A DNA stretch of 64,000 bases from Alloascoidea africana (taxonomy: Eukaryota; Ascomycota; Alloascoideomycetes; Alloascoideales; Alloascoideaceae). A program made the position numbers and the translations under genes. The notes below the pieces were generated by a model. The model was not told where the DNA came from and did not search any database. It worked only from the letters and a program-made list of their open reading frames with translations. This document shows, in pieces, positions 20,901 to 30,470 of the stretch (the stretch's first letter is position 1; the number at the start of each line of letters is the position of its first letter). The stretch spans positions 1 through 64,000 of the forward strand of contig JAKTTT010000061.1 of assembly GCA_030581615.1 (NCBI GenBank), written 5' to 3'.

Positions 20901-22894
20901 ATAGAAAACACCATTCACAATACCCGAAATGAGACAGAGTAAGAACAGGACCAAAAAATTTGTACCTACACTTAGATTCAACTCTCTTGTGATTCTACTT
21001 CTTTTCGTTGGAGTTATGCCCGAGTTTAGCATGATTTTCGTCTCTGGACCTGTAAACATCACAACCCCAATTACCCATCTAGTGTTTCTCAAAGTGGACC
21101 CTCGGAGCAGAACATTTTCAATGCCCACGGGTTCCGAGTAGACCCTGCGCTGGTGATGCTTGGATGCATCTGCAACATTCTCACCTTGCACGGAAACTTC
21201 GGCAGATGACAATGAAGAGGTGAACGAGCCCAGCCACTTGATAACGCCTTTGAAAGAATAGAGGTTTGGCTCTGCTGCTTCAGACTCAATCCAGAATCTT
21301 GTCCTTTCCAAGTCAGCTGCATGTCTAATTCCCTCACCACATTTCACTGCGATTCTTGGCTTCAAATTCGATTCACCGTCCAAGTTTTTCGTTTCAATGT
21401 AGCAAGTTAGCTCTGGGTCATCACAAGCCAAAATCAAAAGGTCTGCAGGGACTTCCTCATCTTTGTGTAGTCTGATGATGTCACCGACTTTGATGTTCTT
21501 CCAGTAGTTTCTCCTGAACTTGGCCAAGCCAGCCAGGGGAAGTTCCTGCGTCATGACTGTTTCATGTTCAGGTTTTGTAATGTTTGAATAACCAAAGGAT
21601 CTGTCGTTTTGACCCTGAGAAGTGCTTTGGAAAGATCTTCTTCCCTGTTGTTGTTGTTGAGTGTTGGATCTCCGTAAGCTTCTACTTCTTCGAAAGTCGT
21701 TTGTTGTCTGCAAAGAAGCATTTGTTTGTATGCGGTTCAATTCAGTGATAGACTCATCACCGGCGTCCATTCCATTCCTGTGATTCTTTTTGTTCCCCGA
21801 GTGCCGTTTCTTTACAAAATTGACACATGCATGTAGTAGTTTTAGCGTGATTTTAGTGTTTGCCTTTTTGAACCTTCTCCAGGCCGAAATGTTATCAGCC
21901 GTGACGTTTGGGTTCTGGATTGCGTCCAAAATGTAGACGGGAGTGTTGTTTAATTCTGCGTCACTGTTTGTTCTTCGCGAATCCTCCACTGCATCCTTAA
22001 TTGCAGTGATACAGACAATGACTATTAGAGGGACAGCGGCGAGAGCGGGACGATCCACGCCAAAGATAGGGAAAGCCTGATGTTATTCAATTAATTTTTG
22101 TTAGAGTTCAATAGATGCATAGAAGGAATTGCTGAAAGCAACACAACACATACTCCTAGAATGATGCAGAACAGAAAATAAATGTTTGCAATGTTGTGGA
22201 ACTGGAAAATGAGGTTTTTGGGGATGAAGGACAAGGGGGTATACTTTGTCGTTCGAATTTTGTTTCGGGGGTATTGGAGACGTGGCAAGCCATGATCATC
22301 AGCAAGCTGTGGGGGCAGGGAAATGTTCACAAAGACATTTCTGTTTTGAAGGTCTCTTGTCGTGGGGGGCTTGGAGATTCCGGGGACCTGCAAGTCGAAC
22401 AAAAGGCGATGTATCCGAGCGAGCACGGTTAGACGGTTGGGATGTGCCTCTTTGATGGTGTCTGGGCCCATGTGTGGGTGTGCGAGTGGGTTGGCGGAGC
22501 TAAACCCAAACCCGGCAGTGGAGGATGAGGATGGGTAGTTATTGCCAGTGAAGGTTGAGGAGGACGGGATCTTGTCCTGTAGGGTCAAATCTTTCTCCCT
22601 GACGGTGTCATTGGAATTGAGCTCTTGGATCGTGGTTGGTTTCTTCTGCAACGGGGACGACAGAGTGCTGCCGTGGTCCTGGACGGTGGAGTTTCTAGCC
22701 GAGGAAGGGTCGCCAGCGGCAGTGGTCCCACTGGCCAGGGTTGTTCCTGAGAGTCTGTAGTTGCTAGTGCTGGTGCTGGTGCTGGCTCTGGGGTTGGGGT
22801 TGGGGCTGAGGCTGAGGCCCAGGGGCGGCGATAGGGCGGCCGGAGCGTCGTCCTCCCGGCCAGGGCCCGTCTCTGGAGCACGCATTGGGGACAT
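17994..22894 (-). CDS. DNF1: P4-ATPase phospholipid flippase, Dnf1/Dnf2 type (two exons)
   Basis: Exon 1 is 22894-22154 and exon 2 is 22076-17994, giving 1607 aa. The 77-nt intron has a GTATGT donor and CTCTAAC branch site; the join restores [17 protein letters not shown], as in Dnf1. The protein flips glycerophospholipids from the outer to the cytosolic leaflet of the plasma membrane and endosomes, with an Lem3/Cdc50-type subunit. Motifs include DGES in the actuator region, the phosphorylated aspartate D731 in [24 protein letters not shown], and about ten membrane segments. [20 protein letters not shown] before DKTGT favours the Dnf1/Dnf2 class over Drs2, Dnf3 or Neo1. The N-terminal 120 residues are low-complexity and unusually GC-rich. 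As the only such gene here, it cannot be assigned to Dnf1 versus Dnf2. Confidence 0.94.
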
Positions 22895-23000
22895 GATCTC
22901 GCGCGACGGCTGGGAGCGATGGCGGCGGCGTGAAGCTGGCGATGGCGATGGAGATGGAGGATGGAAAGAGCGAGGCCTCGTTGCAACGCAGCGTCGCGGT

Positions 23001-23006
23001 CACGTG
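23001..23006. promoter_or_regulatory. CACGTG E-box in the DNF1/2 upstream gap
   Basis: A perfect CACGTG palindrome lies 107 bp before the DNF1/2 start in the 169-bp gap to LNP1. Such sites bind bHLH factors in yeasts (Cbf1, Pho4 or Ino2/Ino4). The surrounding sequence is GC-rich, so a chance match is possible. Confidence 0.3.
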
Positions 23007-23063
23007 GGGGGAGGGGAGGGGCCATAACCACAACAGGCGTACGGGTGTATTGAACATGCTATG

Positions 23064-23906
23064 CTAGGAAACGTGGGCTTCCTCCACCACCACCGACTCG
23101 TCCTGGCCCCCGTCACGGGCCCCGTCACGGTCCCCATCCTCGTCCGGCACGCCGTTCTGGGTGCCGCAGCGCGGACAGCGGTACACGAGCTGCTCGGGAG
23201 TCATCCCGGGCGGCGCGAGCCCGTTGTGCGAGTAGCACGCGAAGCAGATGAGCGCGTAGCGGTTGCGCGGACTCATTTCGTCCTCGCCCAGCACGTACTC
23301 CATCAGCCGGTCGTACCACGTCGAGCTGGCTCCCGCGAGCTCGTCCGCCCACGGCTGGCCGCGCTGCTGCTCTGGCGAGAGCTGGCTCGTGGGCCCCATG
23401 GGCCCCATGGGCCCCATGGACCCCATGGCCCCAGAGCCCTCTGGCCCGATGTCGTAGTCCCCGTCGTCCCCGTACTTCTTCAGCAGCGACTGCGTAGAGT
23501 AGAAATTCGTCTTCTTCTTGAGCTCCTCGATCTTCTCCTCCTGTCGCACCCGGAGCGTGCCCAGCTGCTCCTCGGCCCGCTCGATCGCTTTCTCGTAGTA
23601 CACTGTCACCAGAGCCCGCAGAGCCCATATCACAAAGGGCGCTCCTACCCAGCCTGCCGTCCTCGCACTGACCACGCCGCCCAAAAATGCCAGCCCCGGT
23701 TGCGGTGCCCTCCGCCTCGTAACAAACAGAAAGATGAGATAGACCACGTAGGTCAGAATCGTGTACACTGTAATCACACGCTTCACACGCCGCTGCCGGA
23801 ACTTGGCAATCAGAATAGCCCGCTTGTTCTCCGCTATCCGCGACGATATCGACGACAGAATCTTCTCATACGACGTGGACCTTCCCAAAAAGCTGAAAAT
23901 GCCCAT
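23064..23906 (-). CDS. LNP1: Lunapark homologue, ER junction protein
   Basis: The 280-aa product stabilises three-way junctions of the tubular ER, where it counters Sey1 and works with reticulons. It starts MGIFSFLGRSTSYEKILSSI, then has two membrane segments (about 50-70 and 80-110), a charged coiled coil (AIERAEEQLGTLRVRQEEKIEELKK split over about 115-140) and a C-terminal C4 zinc finger (CFAC ... CPRC) in the lunapark domain, ALICFACYSHNGL. The frame stays open upstream to 24209, but the family start is the ATG at 23906. A tandem GPM repeat (near 23392-23440) lies between the coiled coil and the finger. The 3' half is strikingly GC-rich compared with neighbouring genes. Confidence 0.92.
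   Translation of the reverse strand: MGIFSFLGRSTSYEKILSSISSRIAENKRAILIAKFRQRRVKRVITVYTILTYVVYLIFLFVTRRRAPQPGLAFLGGVVSARTAGWVGAPFVIWALRALVTVYYEKAIERAEEQLGTLRVRQEEKIEELKKKTNFYSTQSLLKKYGDDGDYDIGPEGSGAMGSMGPMGPMGPTSQLSPEQQRGQPWADELAGASSTWYDRLMEYVLGEDEMSPRNRYALICFACYSHNGLAPPGMTPEQLVYRCPRCGTQNGVPDEDGDRDGARDGGQDESVVVEEAHVS
23392..23440 (-). repeat. Short tandem repeat encoding Gly-Pro-Met in LNP1
   Basis: The 9-bp unit GGGCCCCAT is repeated about four times with slight change. It encodes the GPMGPMGPM stretch of the lunapark protein and codes through without a break on both strands. Confidence 0.8.
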
Positions 23907-23994
23907 CCTCCAGTCTGTGTTTGGTGGTGGTGGTCTTTTGTCTTCTTTCAGTATGGTCCCTGTATGGTTTTCTGTGGGGATGACACCTCGTGAG

Positions 23995-24003
23995 GTTACC
24001 CGG
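23995..24003 (-). promoter_or_regulatory. Reb1-like site in the LNP1/STR2 divergent promoter
   Basis: The minus strand reads CCGGGTAAC (plus strand GTTACCCGG). It lies 89 bp upstream of the LNP1 start and 106 bp upstream of the STR2 start, so it could serve both genes. This is one of four such sites in the window. Confidence 0.55.
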
Positions 24004-24108
24004 AATGCATCATCCAGTTTTTTTTTTTTTTCAGGATTTTTGGATTTTCGATTTTCGTTATCTGGCTGCTTCCCGTTTTCTCGTTCTGGATAGTCCCCAC
24101 ATACAGAG

Positions 24109-25916
24109 ATGATGACTGGAATCCTACAACCCCCAACTGAGGTTGGATGCCCCATCCCTAACAACACCCCCCATGCCGTCTCGGTGTGTCTGCCCACTTG
24201 GGAGGCCACCGTGGCCTACGAGGAGGGCGAGAGCTGGGTCACCGAAAAGATGACGTCGGGCTATCCGAGGTAAGTCCAACATGCAGCCTCAGATCAACAT
24301 CTATACGCATCTGCTAACCACCTACCCTTGATCCAAGATTCTACATCCACCAGAAAATCCAGGAGGTAAGAATCACAAATGCCTAGAAGCTCTATCCTGT
24401 ATTTATCTAACTTTTCGTCCAGCTTGCCTCGTTTATCCTAAAAACTTATGGCCGCGAGGGCGAACTCTGTGTCATCTTCTCCACATATGACTCAGCGAAA
24501 CGGTGTCGACAATTCATCAAGGCCCAATCGTCCACTAAAGGCTCCATACCCATCAGAATCTTGCAACTGTCGACCCCTCCTCCAGCTTCCGAGGAAGAAG
24601 CCTCATATATAGTGGAGGCCCACATTGCAGCGGTTCTCTTCCCAGCCGCAGAGTTCCCATATGCGAAAAACTACTGGCAGCACTCAGGAGAAGGAATCTC
24701 GTCTAGAAAAGGAGAATACGTGCTCCAGGAGTTTCAAAGAACTGAAGCAAAGTCCGATACTGCAACTTTCATAGAGGAGAGATTCGGAAGAAACTTGGAT
24801 CTGAGATTTGCCAAAGAGGCTCTCAAGGCTCTCAAACGACGCATCAGTGGGAACATGGTGGATGGTCCTGTGGGTGATCCAACCAATACAGTCGCTCTCT
24901 CCAGCAACTCAAGAGTAAAATCTCTGACCGAAGATGACGTCTTTTTGCTACCCACAGGCATGTCTTCCATCTTTTGGGCCCATGACACTCTGCTAAAGGC
25001 CTTTGAGTCCCAGAAATCCCTCTTGTATGGGTTTCCCTACGTTGACACTCTCAACATTTTGAAAAAATTTGGCCCCGGTGTCGAGTTTTACGGCTTTGGC
25101 AGCTCCCAAGACCTGGTCGAAATTGAAAAGAGGTTGCAGGCCGGAGAACGGTTCCTGGCTTTGTTCTGCGAGGTGCCTTCGAACCCGCTGCTAAAGACAG
25201 CAGACCTAAAGACAATTCGAAAGCTCGCGGACAAGTATGGATTCTTGGTCGTGATTGACGAAACAGTGGGTAATTTCTTTAACATCCACGTCCTCCCCTA
25301 TGCCGATATGGTCGCCTGTTCTCTTACAAAGGTCTTCAGCGGCGACTCCAACGTCATGGGCGGAAGCCTGGTGTTGAATCCCGAGGGCAAACACTATGCA
25401 AAGTTGAAAGCAACGATTCTTGAAAACTTTGACGAACAAATCTGCTGGGACGAAGACCTCATCTATCTGGAGCGCAACAGCAGAGACGTGGCAGTCAGAA
25501 ACAAGCGAATCAACGCAAACGCAGAAGCTATTGTCGATCTCTTCTCCTCCCGTTCCGATGTCATTAAGAAAATCTACTACCCCAAAATCTCCCCAACTAA
25601 AAACTTTTACGACGAGGTCAAGACGGAAGACGGAGGATATGGCGGTCTTATCTCGTTTGAGTTCCACACACCCGAACAGGCAAAGGCTTTTTTCAACGGA
25701 CTCGATCTCGCAAAAGGTCCCAGTCTCGGTACAAACTTTACCCTGGCCTGTCCCTACACGATCCTCGCCCACTACGCCGAACTAGAAATGGTGGAACAGT
25801 GGGGGCTCGACAGAAACCTTGTCCGAATAAGCATTGGCTTGGAAAAACAGTCCGAGTTGCTGGACACGGTTCGGTGCGCACTGGACAAAGCAGCAGCAGC
25901 AGCAGCCGTTGAATAG
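24109..25916 (+). CDS. STR2: Cystathionine gamma-synthase (three exons)
   Basis: Exons 24109-24269, 24338-24365 and 24423-25916 give 560 aa. The 68- and 57-nt introns have GTAAGT and GTAAGA donors and CTAAC branch sites; the middle exon is only 28 nt. Str2 makes cystathionine from cysteine and O-acetylhomoserine in transsulfuration. The N-terminus ([19 protein letters not shown]) and the split [13 protein letters not shown] segment are typical of fungal Str2. The Cys/Met-metabolism PLP fold follows, with [19 protein letters not shown] and the PLP lysine K366 in SLTKVFSG. Length is a little shorter than S. cerevisiae Str2 (639 aa). It ends in an alanine run encoded by GCA repeats. Two ATGs are in tandem at 24109 and 24112; either may start the protein. 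Confidence 0.94.
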
Positions 25917-26125
25917 ATTTTGTGTACTTGTAGATTCAGTTCGGCAGATTAGATTAATAGATACATTGGCCCGATCGGGAAATCGGCGCCCGGCATTCGC
26001 CGCAACGTAAAACCTCTGCTTATCGCCCACCAGAAGACAGTTACATTTCACCTTTTTGCTTTCGTACTCCCAGACTCTCCTCCTATCCCCAGCATTGAAA
26101 GCCAAAAAAAATAGAATCATTAAGC
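25917..26125. promoter_or_regulatory. DAL2 upstream region with GATAAG and a CCCGATCGGG palindrome
   Basis: This 209-bp gap precedes the allantoicase gene. It has a GATAAG element on the minus strand (26019-26024), the core of nitrogen-catabolite GATA factors, and a perfect 10-bp palindrome CCCGATCGGG (25970-25979). CGG/CCG-bearing dyads are often Zn2Cys6 regulator sites. Function is inferred. Confidence 0.4.
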
Positions 26126-27240
26126 ATGGCTGACAGCACCGCAAAACAGATATCAGAGGCAGAGTTCTCAACTGCGATCGTCAACGCTTATACAGGTACG
26201 AATTCGTCAACTCTCTGATTTGTGACTCGCGTGACTAACTTGTATACTGTATAGACGTTATCGGCGAAAAAGTCGGAGGGAGAGTGCTCTCTTTCAGTGA
26301 TGAATGGTTTGCGGCTGCGGAAAACCTCATCAAACCAACGGCTCCTATCCGAGATGCCACCAGATTCACCTATGCCGGGGCTTGGTACGACGGTTGGGAA
26401 ACACGAAGACACAACGTTGAGGAGGCCGATTGGGTCATCTTCAAACTTGGCGTGTCCAGTGCTAAATTGATCGGCGTGGAGGTCGACACGGCATTCTTTA
26501 ACGGGAATCATGCCCCGGCTATCAGCGTCGAGGCGACCTTTGCCAATGACGAGTCCGAATTGGAGTTGGGCTCTGGCAACTGGGAAGAGATCATTTCCAA
26601 GATCGAATGCGGGCCCTCGCAAAGACACTTTTTCATCCGGGTCGATGGACTCACGGAAAAGGCTTATACCCATGCCAAGCTGAAAATGTACCCAGACGGA
26701 GGGATCGCGAGGTTCAGGCTCTACGGACAGGTGGTGCCTGTGTTTCCTGAAGATCCACAAACACAGATCGACCTCGCCCACGTCGCTAATGGTGGAGTCG
26801 CCGTTGCGGTTTCCGATCAGCATTTTGGTTCGGCGGATAACCTACTCCTGCCCGGCCGTGGAAAAGACATGAGCGACGGCTGGGAGACCAAAAGGTCCCG
26901 TACCCCTGGACATGTGGACTGGGTCATTGTGAAACTGGCTGGCGAGGCATACATCGATAAGGTCATCGTTGACACGGCGCATTTCAGGGGCAATTTCCCA
27001 CAGAGAGTCCGGGTCGAGGCAATTAAGCTAGGAAAAGGAGTCACCGCTCCTGCTCATAATGACCCTGGCTGGAAGGTCTTGGTTTCAGACCAAAAGACTC
27101 AGGCACACACAGAGCATGTCTACGAGGGCGACACCATCGTCAGACCCCTGTTCGTCGTCAGCTTCACTCACGTCAAGCTCACCATCATTCCAGACGGCGG
27201 TGTGAAACGTCTACGAGTCCTTGGAAGGCTCGCCCAGTAG
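26126..27240 (+). CDS. DAL2: Allantoicase (two exons)
   Basis: Exon 1 is 26126-26195 and exon 2 is 26255-27240, giving 351 aa. The 59-nt intron has a GTACGA donor, a TGACTAAC branch site and a TATAG acceptor. Allantoicase splits allantoate to ureidoglycolate and urea, which lets the yeast use purines and allantoin as nitrogen source. Two tandem allantoicase domains are visible, each with a similar core: YDGWETRRHN..ADWVIFKLG in the first and SDGWETKRSR..VDWVIVKLA in the second, followed by paired beta-strand motifs (KMYPDGGIARFRLYG and TIIPDGGVKRLRVLG). Length matches S. cerevisiae Dal2 (343 aa). No other DAL gene is adjacent, so the window does not show a DAL cluster. Confidence 0.96.
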
Positions 27241-27478
27241 TAGCACTTCTTCATATAGAGACACCCCACTAGGCTTGGAATGGAAACTGTGTAGGACCGT
27301 GCTTGTTACCCTGCCCGAACCCTGTCTACAGGGTGGTGGTCATTTTTCTCGTAGCTGTTTTGTACCAGGAAAAGAGAAGGCTCATTCTTGGATCTCTAGC
27401 TGAGTGAATTCCAATTTCCAGCTGCTGATTTCCCGTTTCTAGTTGCCATTTGTTGTTGGGGAAGGAAAAGCACTCGCC

Positions 27479-28446
27479 ATGGCAGACTCCAGCCAAAAGC
27501 AAAAGCACAGGTCAAAGTCTAACCTTAACATCCCCCAGGTTTTCACCTGGGAAAAACCTCTATCTTCGGCTAAAACGTTTATCCTTCTGGTCTTTCTGCT
27601 ATACACTATCCGATTCATAAACCTGTTTAGATTTGGTTTGTTTTTGGCTTATCCAATCCTATTCAGTGAGTAACCTGTGAAAAGATCTGCCGAGATTGAA
27701 CAGCTTTAGTACTGACTTTTTCGCAAAAACTTGAAGTATCCTCAATCACGGAGTACCTAGGCAGAAGACTACAGAAATCAAACACTGGATTCATCCAGAA
27801 GATCAGACCCAGGTATTTGATCGTGCCGCAAGAAACAGCAGAGAGCTTTTTCTCCTTTCTGTACAGAACCACAAATGACGTCCTAGTCTTTCTGCAGCAG
27901 CTCTTCTATTCAGAAAGCCCCCATGGCACTTTTGTCGCTGCAGTCACCGCCTGGTTCCTCTTTCAGTTCAGTGGTCTCGTCTCGTTATGGACAATCGCGT
28001 TCTCCGTTACCGTGCTTCTCTTTACAATCCCTGCCATTTATATCCGATTCCAGAATGAAATTGACGAAACGGTCGCGACCAGCGTTGTCTTTGCAAAAGA
28101 CAAGCTGCAGGAGGTTAAAGTTAAAGCTGCGGAACGAGCGACCCCAGCCAAGATCGGCGAAACAATCAGATCGAGAATGGTGAAAAAGAAGAAGAAGCCC
28201 TCTGAGACCGAGAAGGACAAGTTTGATCTCTCAGCAAGTACAGAACCGCCCACGGTACCTGGATTTGAAGTTCCGATCGAAAAATTCACAACTTTTACTG
28301 AACCCGTCACCTTTGGTAAGAATAGTATTATTGGGTCAGGATCCGCGGTTGATCCAACTCTGTTTCCTGATATGCCGACTGAGCTTGTGCCGGAAGAGTT
28401 CCAGGCTGCTGTGAACCAAGACCAACAGGCATTTGTAAGGATTTGA
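27479..28446 (+). CDS. RTN1: Reticulon-like ER-shaping protein (two exons)
   Basis: Exon 1 is 27479-27665 and exon 2 is 27737-28446, giving 298 aa. The 71-nt intron has a GTGAGT donor and a TACTGAC branch site. Reticulons wedge into the ER membrane to bend it into tubules and sheet edges. The reticulon homology domain (about 20-185) has two long hydrophobic hairpins, FILLVFLLYTIRFINLFRF with the following segment, and WFLFQFSGLVSLWTIAFSV with the next, separated by a loop of about 60 residues starting EYLGRRL. The C-terminal tail is hydrophilic and lysine-rich (KKKKKPSETEKDK) and lacks an obvious motif. The start ATG at 27479 is 20 codons before the domain. It acts in the same ER-shaping network as LNP1, also in this window. 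Confidence 0.9.
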
Positions 28447-30470
28447 AAGGGTATAAGCGCTGGGTGTGGAAGAGGAAAATCTGGTTCTAGATAATATCGG
28501 TCCTTTTATGCTTCTCAGAAATTCCCTCTTTTTAGAAATTCGTTTGAATACTAGTACGTGTTATAATTACTACTATTTTTATTGAGTTTTTATTTTTCTT
28601 TCTTTGAGTGCATGATTCTTCCATCGCTCATGGCCATAATGTGAAAATTGTATAGATTTATCTGCTTTCGTTCTTTTCTGCAAGTGCAAAGGTATATCCA
28701 AGATCGATAATGGCCTCAAGTCATGACTACAAACCCAAGTTCAAACTCTTGAATATAGTGGGGAAAACGCGGTCCCCGCGACAAGGTAGATAAAACAATG
28801 ACGATAAAATCAGGAGGAAAGAATCTGGAATTTTCTTTGAAAACTTTGTGACCCAAGCAAAGCAAGATGGGTGAAATTGATGCTATAGGGGAGTGGAGAG
28901 CAGGTGTCAAGTCAATTCATTTTACTGTAAGCGCATTGGGTGTTTTTTACTCCCTGATAAGGCGAACTTTGAACGCCAATTTCAAAAGACCTCATCCTTA
29001 GCTTCACTCATAAATATAAACCAGATAAGCAATAAATAGTCTTTCCAGATTTTCAATTCTCATTCTCTGGCTGTCTGTTCTCGCTACTGATCATAGTGTT
29101 GTGATAGCCGTGTTTATCAAATTCTCATATCTCTACATTTTAAATGCCCCGTTGAGCCGTTGTATCTTATGCTTGTGAGAATCTCCTCACATTTCCAAGC
29201 AAAGCTAGCTTTCTCTTGCAAAAACTGGATCGGGAGGGGATCACACGATGCACAAGTTTCCCATAAACCCTTTCCCAGGACGTTTTAAATTATTTCGTGG
29301 TCTGTTAGGGACGGTTGCATACGTTTGTACTTCCATTCCATCGATCCGTACTGTTCTATTAAGGAATAGGAAGTGTTGTTCTGGGTATCGAACCTGAAAA
29401 GGCAACAGTTGTCAAATGTCAGGGCCCAATTATCTAAGAAGATCTGTCTCAAACCTTTAATAATAGTGCCACATAATGATCCTCCTCTTGTGCGAGACAG
29501 ACTGGTTTTCAAAACAGCAAATGTAGAAAGCTGTCCAATTATGGAGAATTGATGACCTGCAAAGTGAGGGGCGAATATGATAAGAGAGCCGTTAAAATAG
29601 CACACAGGCTAACATCAACAAGAAAACTTGTTCAAAAACAGGTTTAGATGAGGTGGGGGAGATCCATGATCAAAGCCGGTCTCCGAATGGAATTGAAAAG
29701 TAAAGGTATGCGTTTCCTGAGCTAGGCCAAAAGGTAAAACAGGACACTTGTTCTCGCGGATGGAAGTAACTTCTTATCGAAAAGCAAATTGCAAAAAATG
29801 CTTTTAATATGCTTGCAGATGCAAATCTACTCTGTTCTCATTTTTTTTGCCCTTTCCTTTCGGTTTTCATTTTCCTCTTTTTTCTAACAAATTGGAAGGT
29901 TATATACCATTGTTATTACTTGTAAGACCAAGCTCGAATATAAAAAAAATCGCAGAGTTGAATAACAGGCGATAGGAAGAAATCTTGATTGCATTATATA
30001 TATTCTCTACTAGAGGGGGGACGTTTCTACCTGGCTCTTCTCCACATCTCCATGGGATGGAGCAGTCAAAAAATGATGAAATAAAAAACGTATTATTACC
30101 CAAACAGGAGATATTCCGATCATCCGGATGCGATGAGCTATGCACAACGTCCAAACTGGGATATTTCTATATCGACTTGCAACAATACCTAAACAAAACA
30201 GATTTAATATCAGAATGCGAGATTTTCAAGAAAAAAATGGATTAAAGGATCCAAAAATTTTAAAATTGAATGCCCTTTGTGATATCACTTTATAATTTGT
30301 TTTGGGAATATCACTACGGTGAGCATGTTTGTGAGAAGGTGGAGCTGTTGTTATGACTGTCATAAAAGGCATAGAATTGCTATTTCAAAACCTATAAAAA
30401 ACAAGAGACTGCCCGCAGATTTATTAGTATTTCCTTCACCCAAACCATTTCAGTACTTTGCTATTTCTAA
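28447..30470. other. 2-kb intergenic, no gene recognised
   Basis: Several short open frames (29285-29605 minus, 29985-30245 plus) carry no domain, and I found no convincing set of exons. On the minus strand near 29380-29400 the word GGTTCGATACC fits a Pol III B box, but the T stem does not pair and no cloverleaf forms. The last 200 bp should contain the promoter of the carnitine acetyltransferase gene. Confidence 0.5.

Noticed and set aside
23392-23440. GGGCCCCAT repeats considered as a CRISPR-like array
   Set aside because: The units are contiguous with no spacers, lie inside coding sequence and encode GPM repeats in a eukaryote.
23061-23993. 310-codon plus-strand open frame opposite LNP1
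   Set aside because: Caused by the GC-rich composition of LNP1; the minus frame encodes a full lunapark protein.
25206-25772. 188-codon minus-strand open frame inside STR2
   Set aside because: Antisense shadow of a well-supported gene.
29380-29400. Pol III B-box-like word GGTTCGATACC on the minus strand
   Set aside because: The flanking T stem does not pair and no A box or acceptor stem fits, so no tRNA is called.
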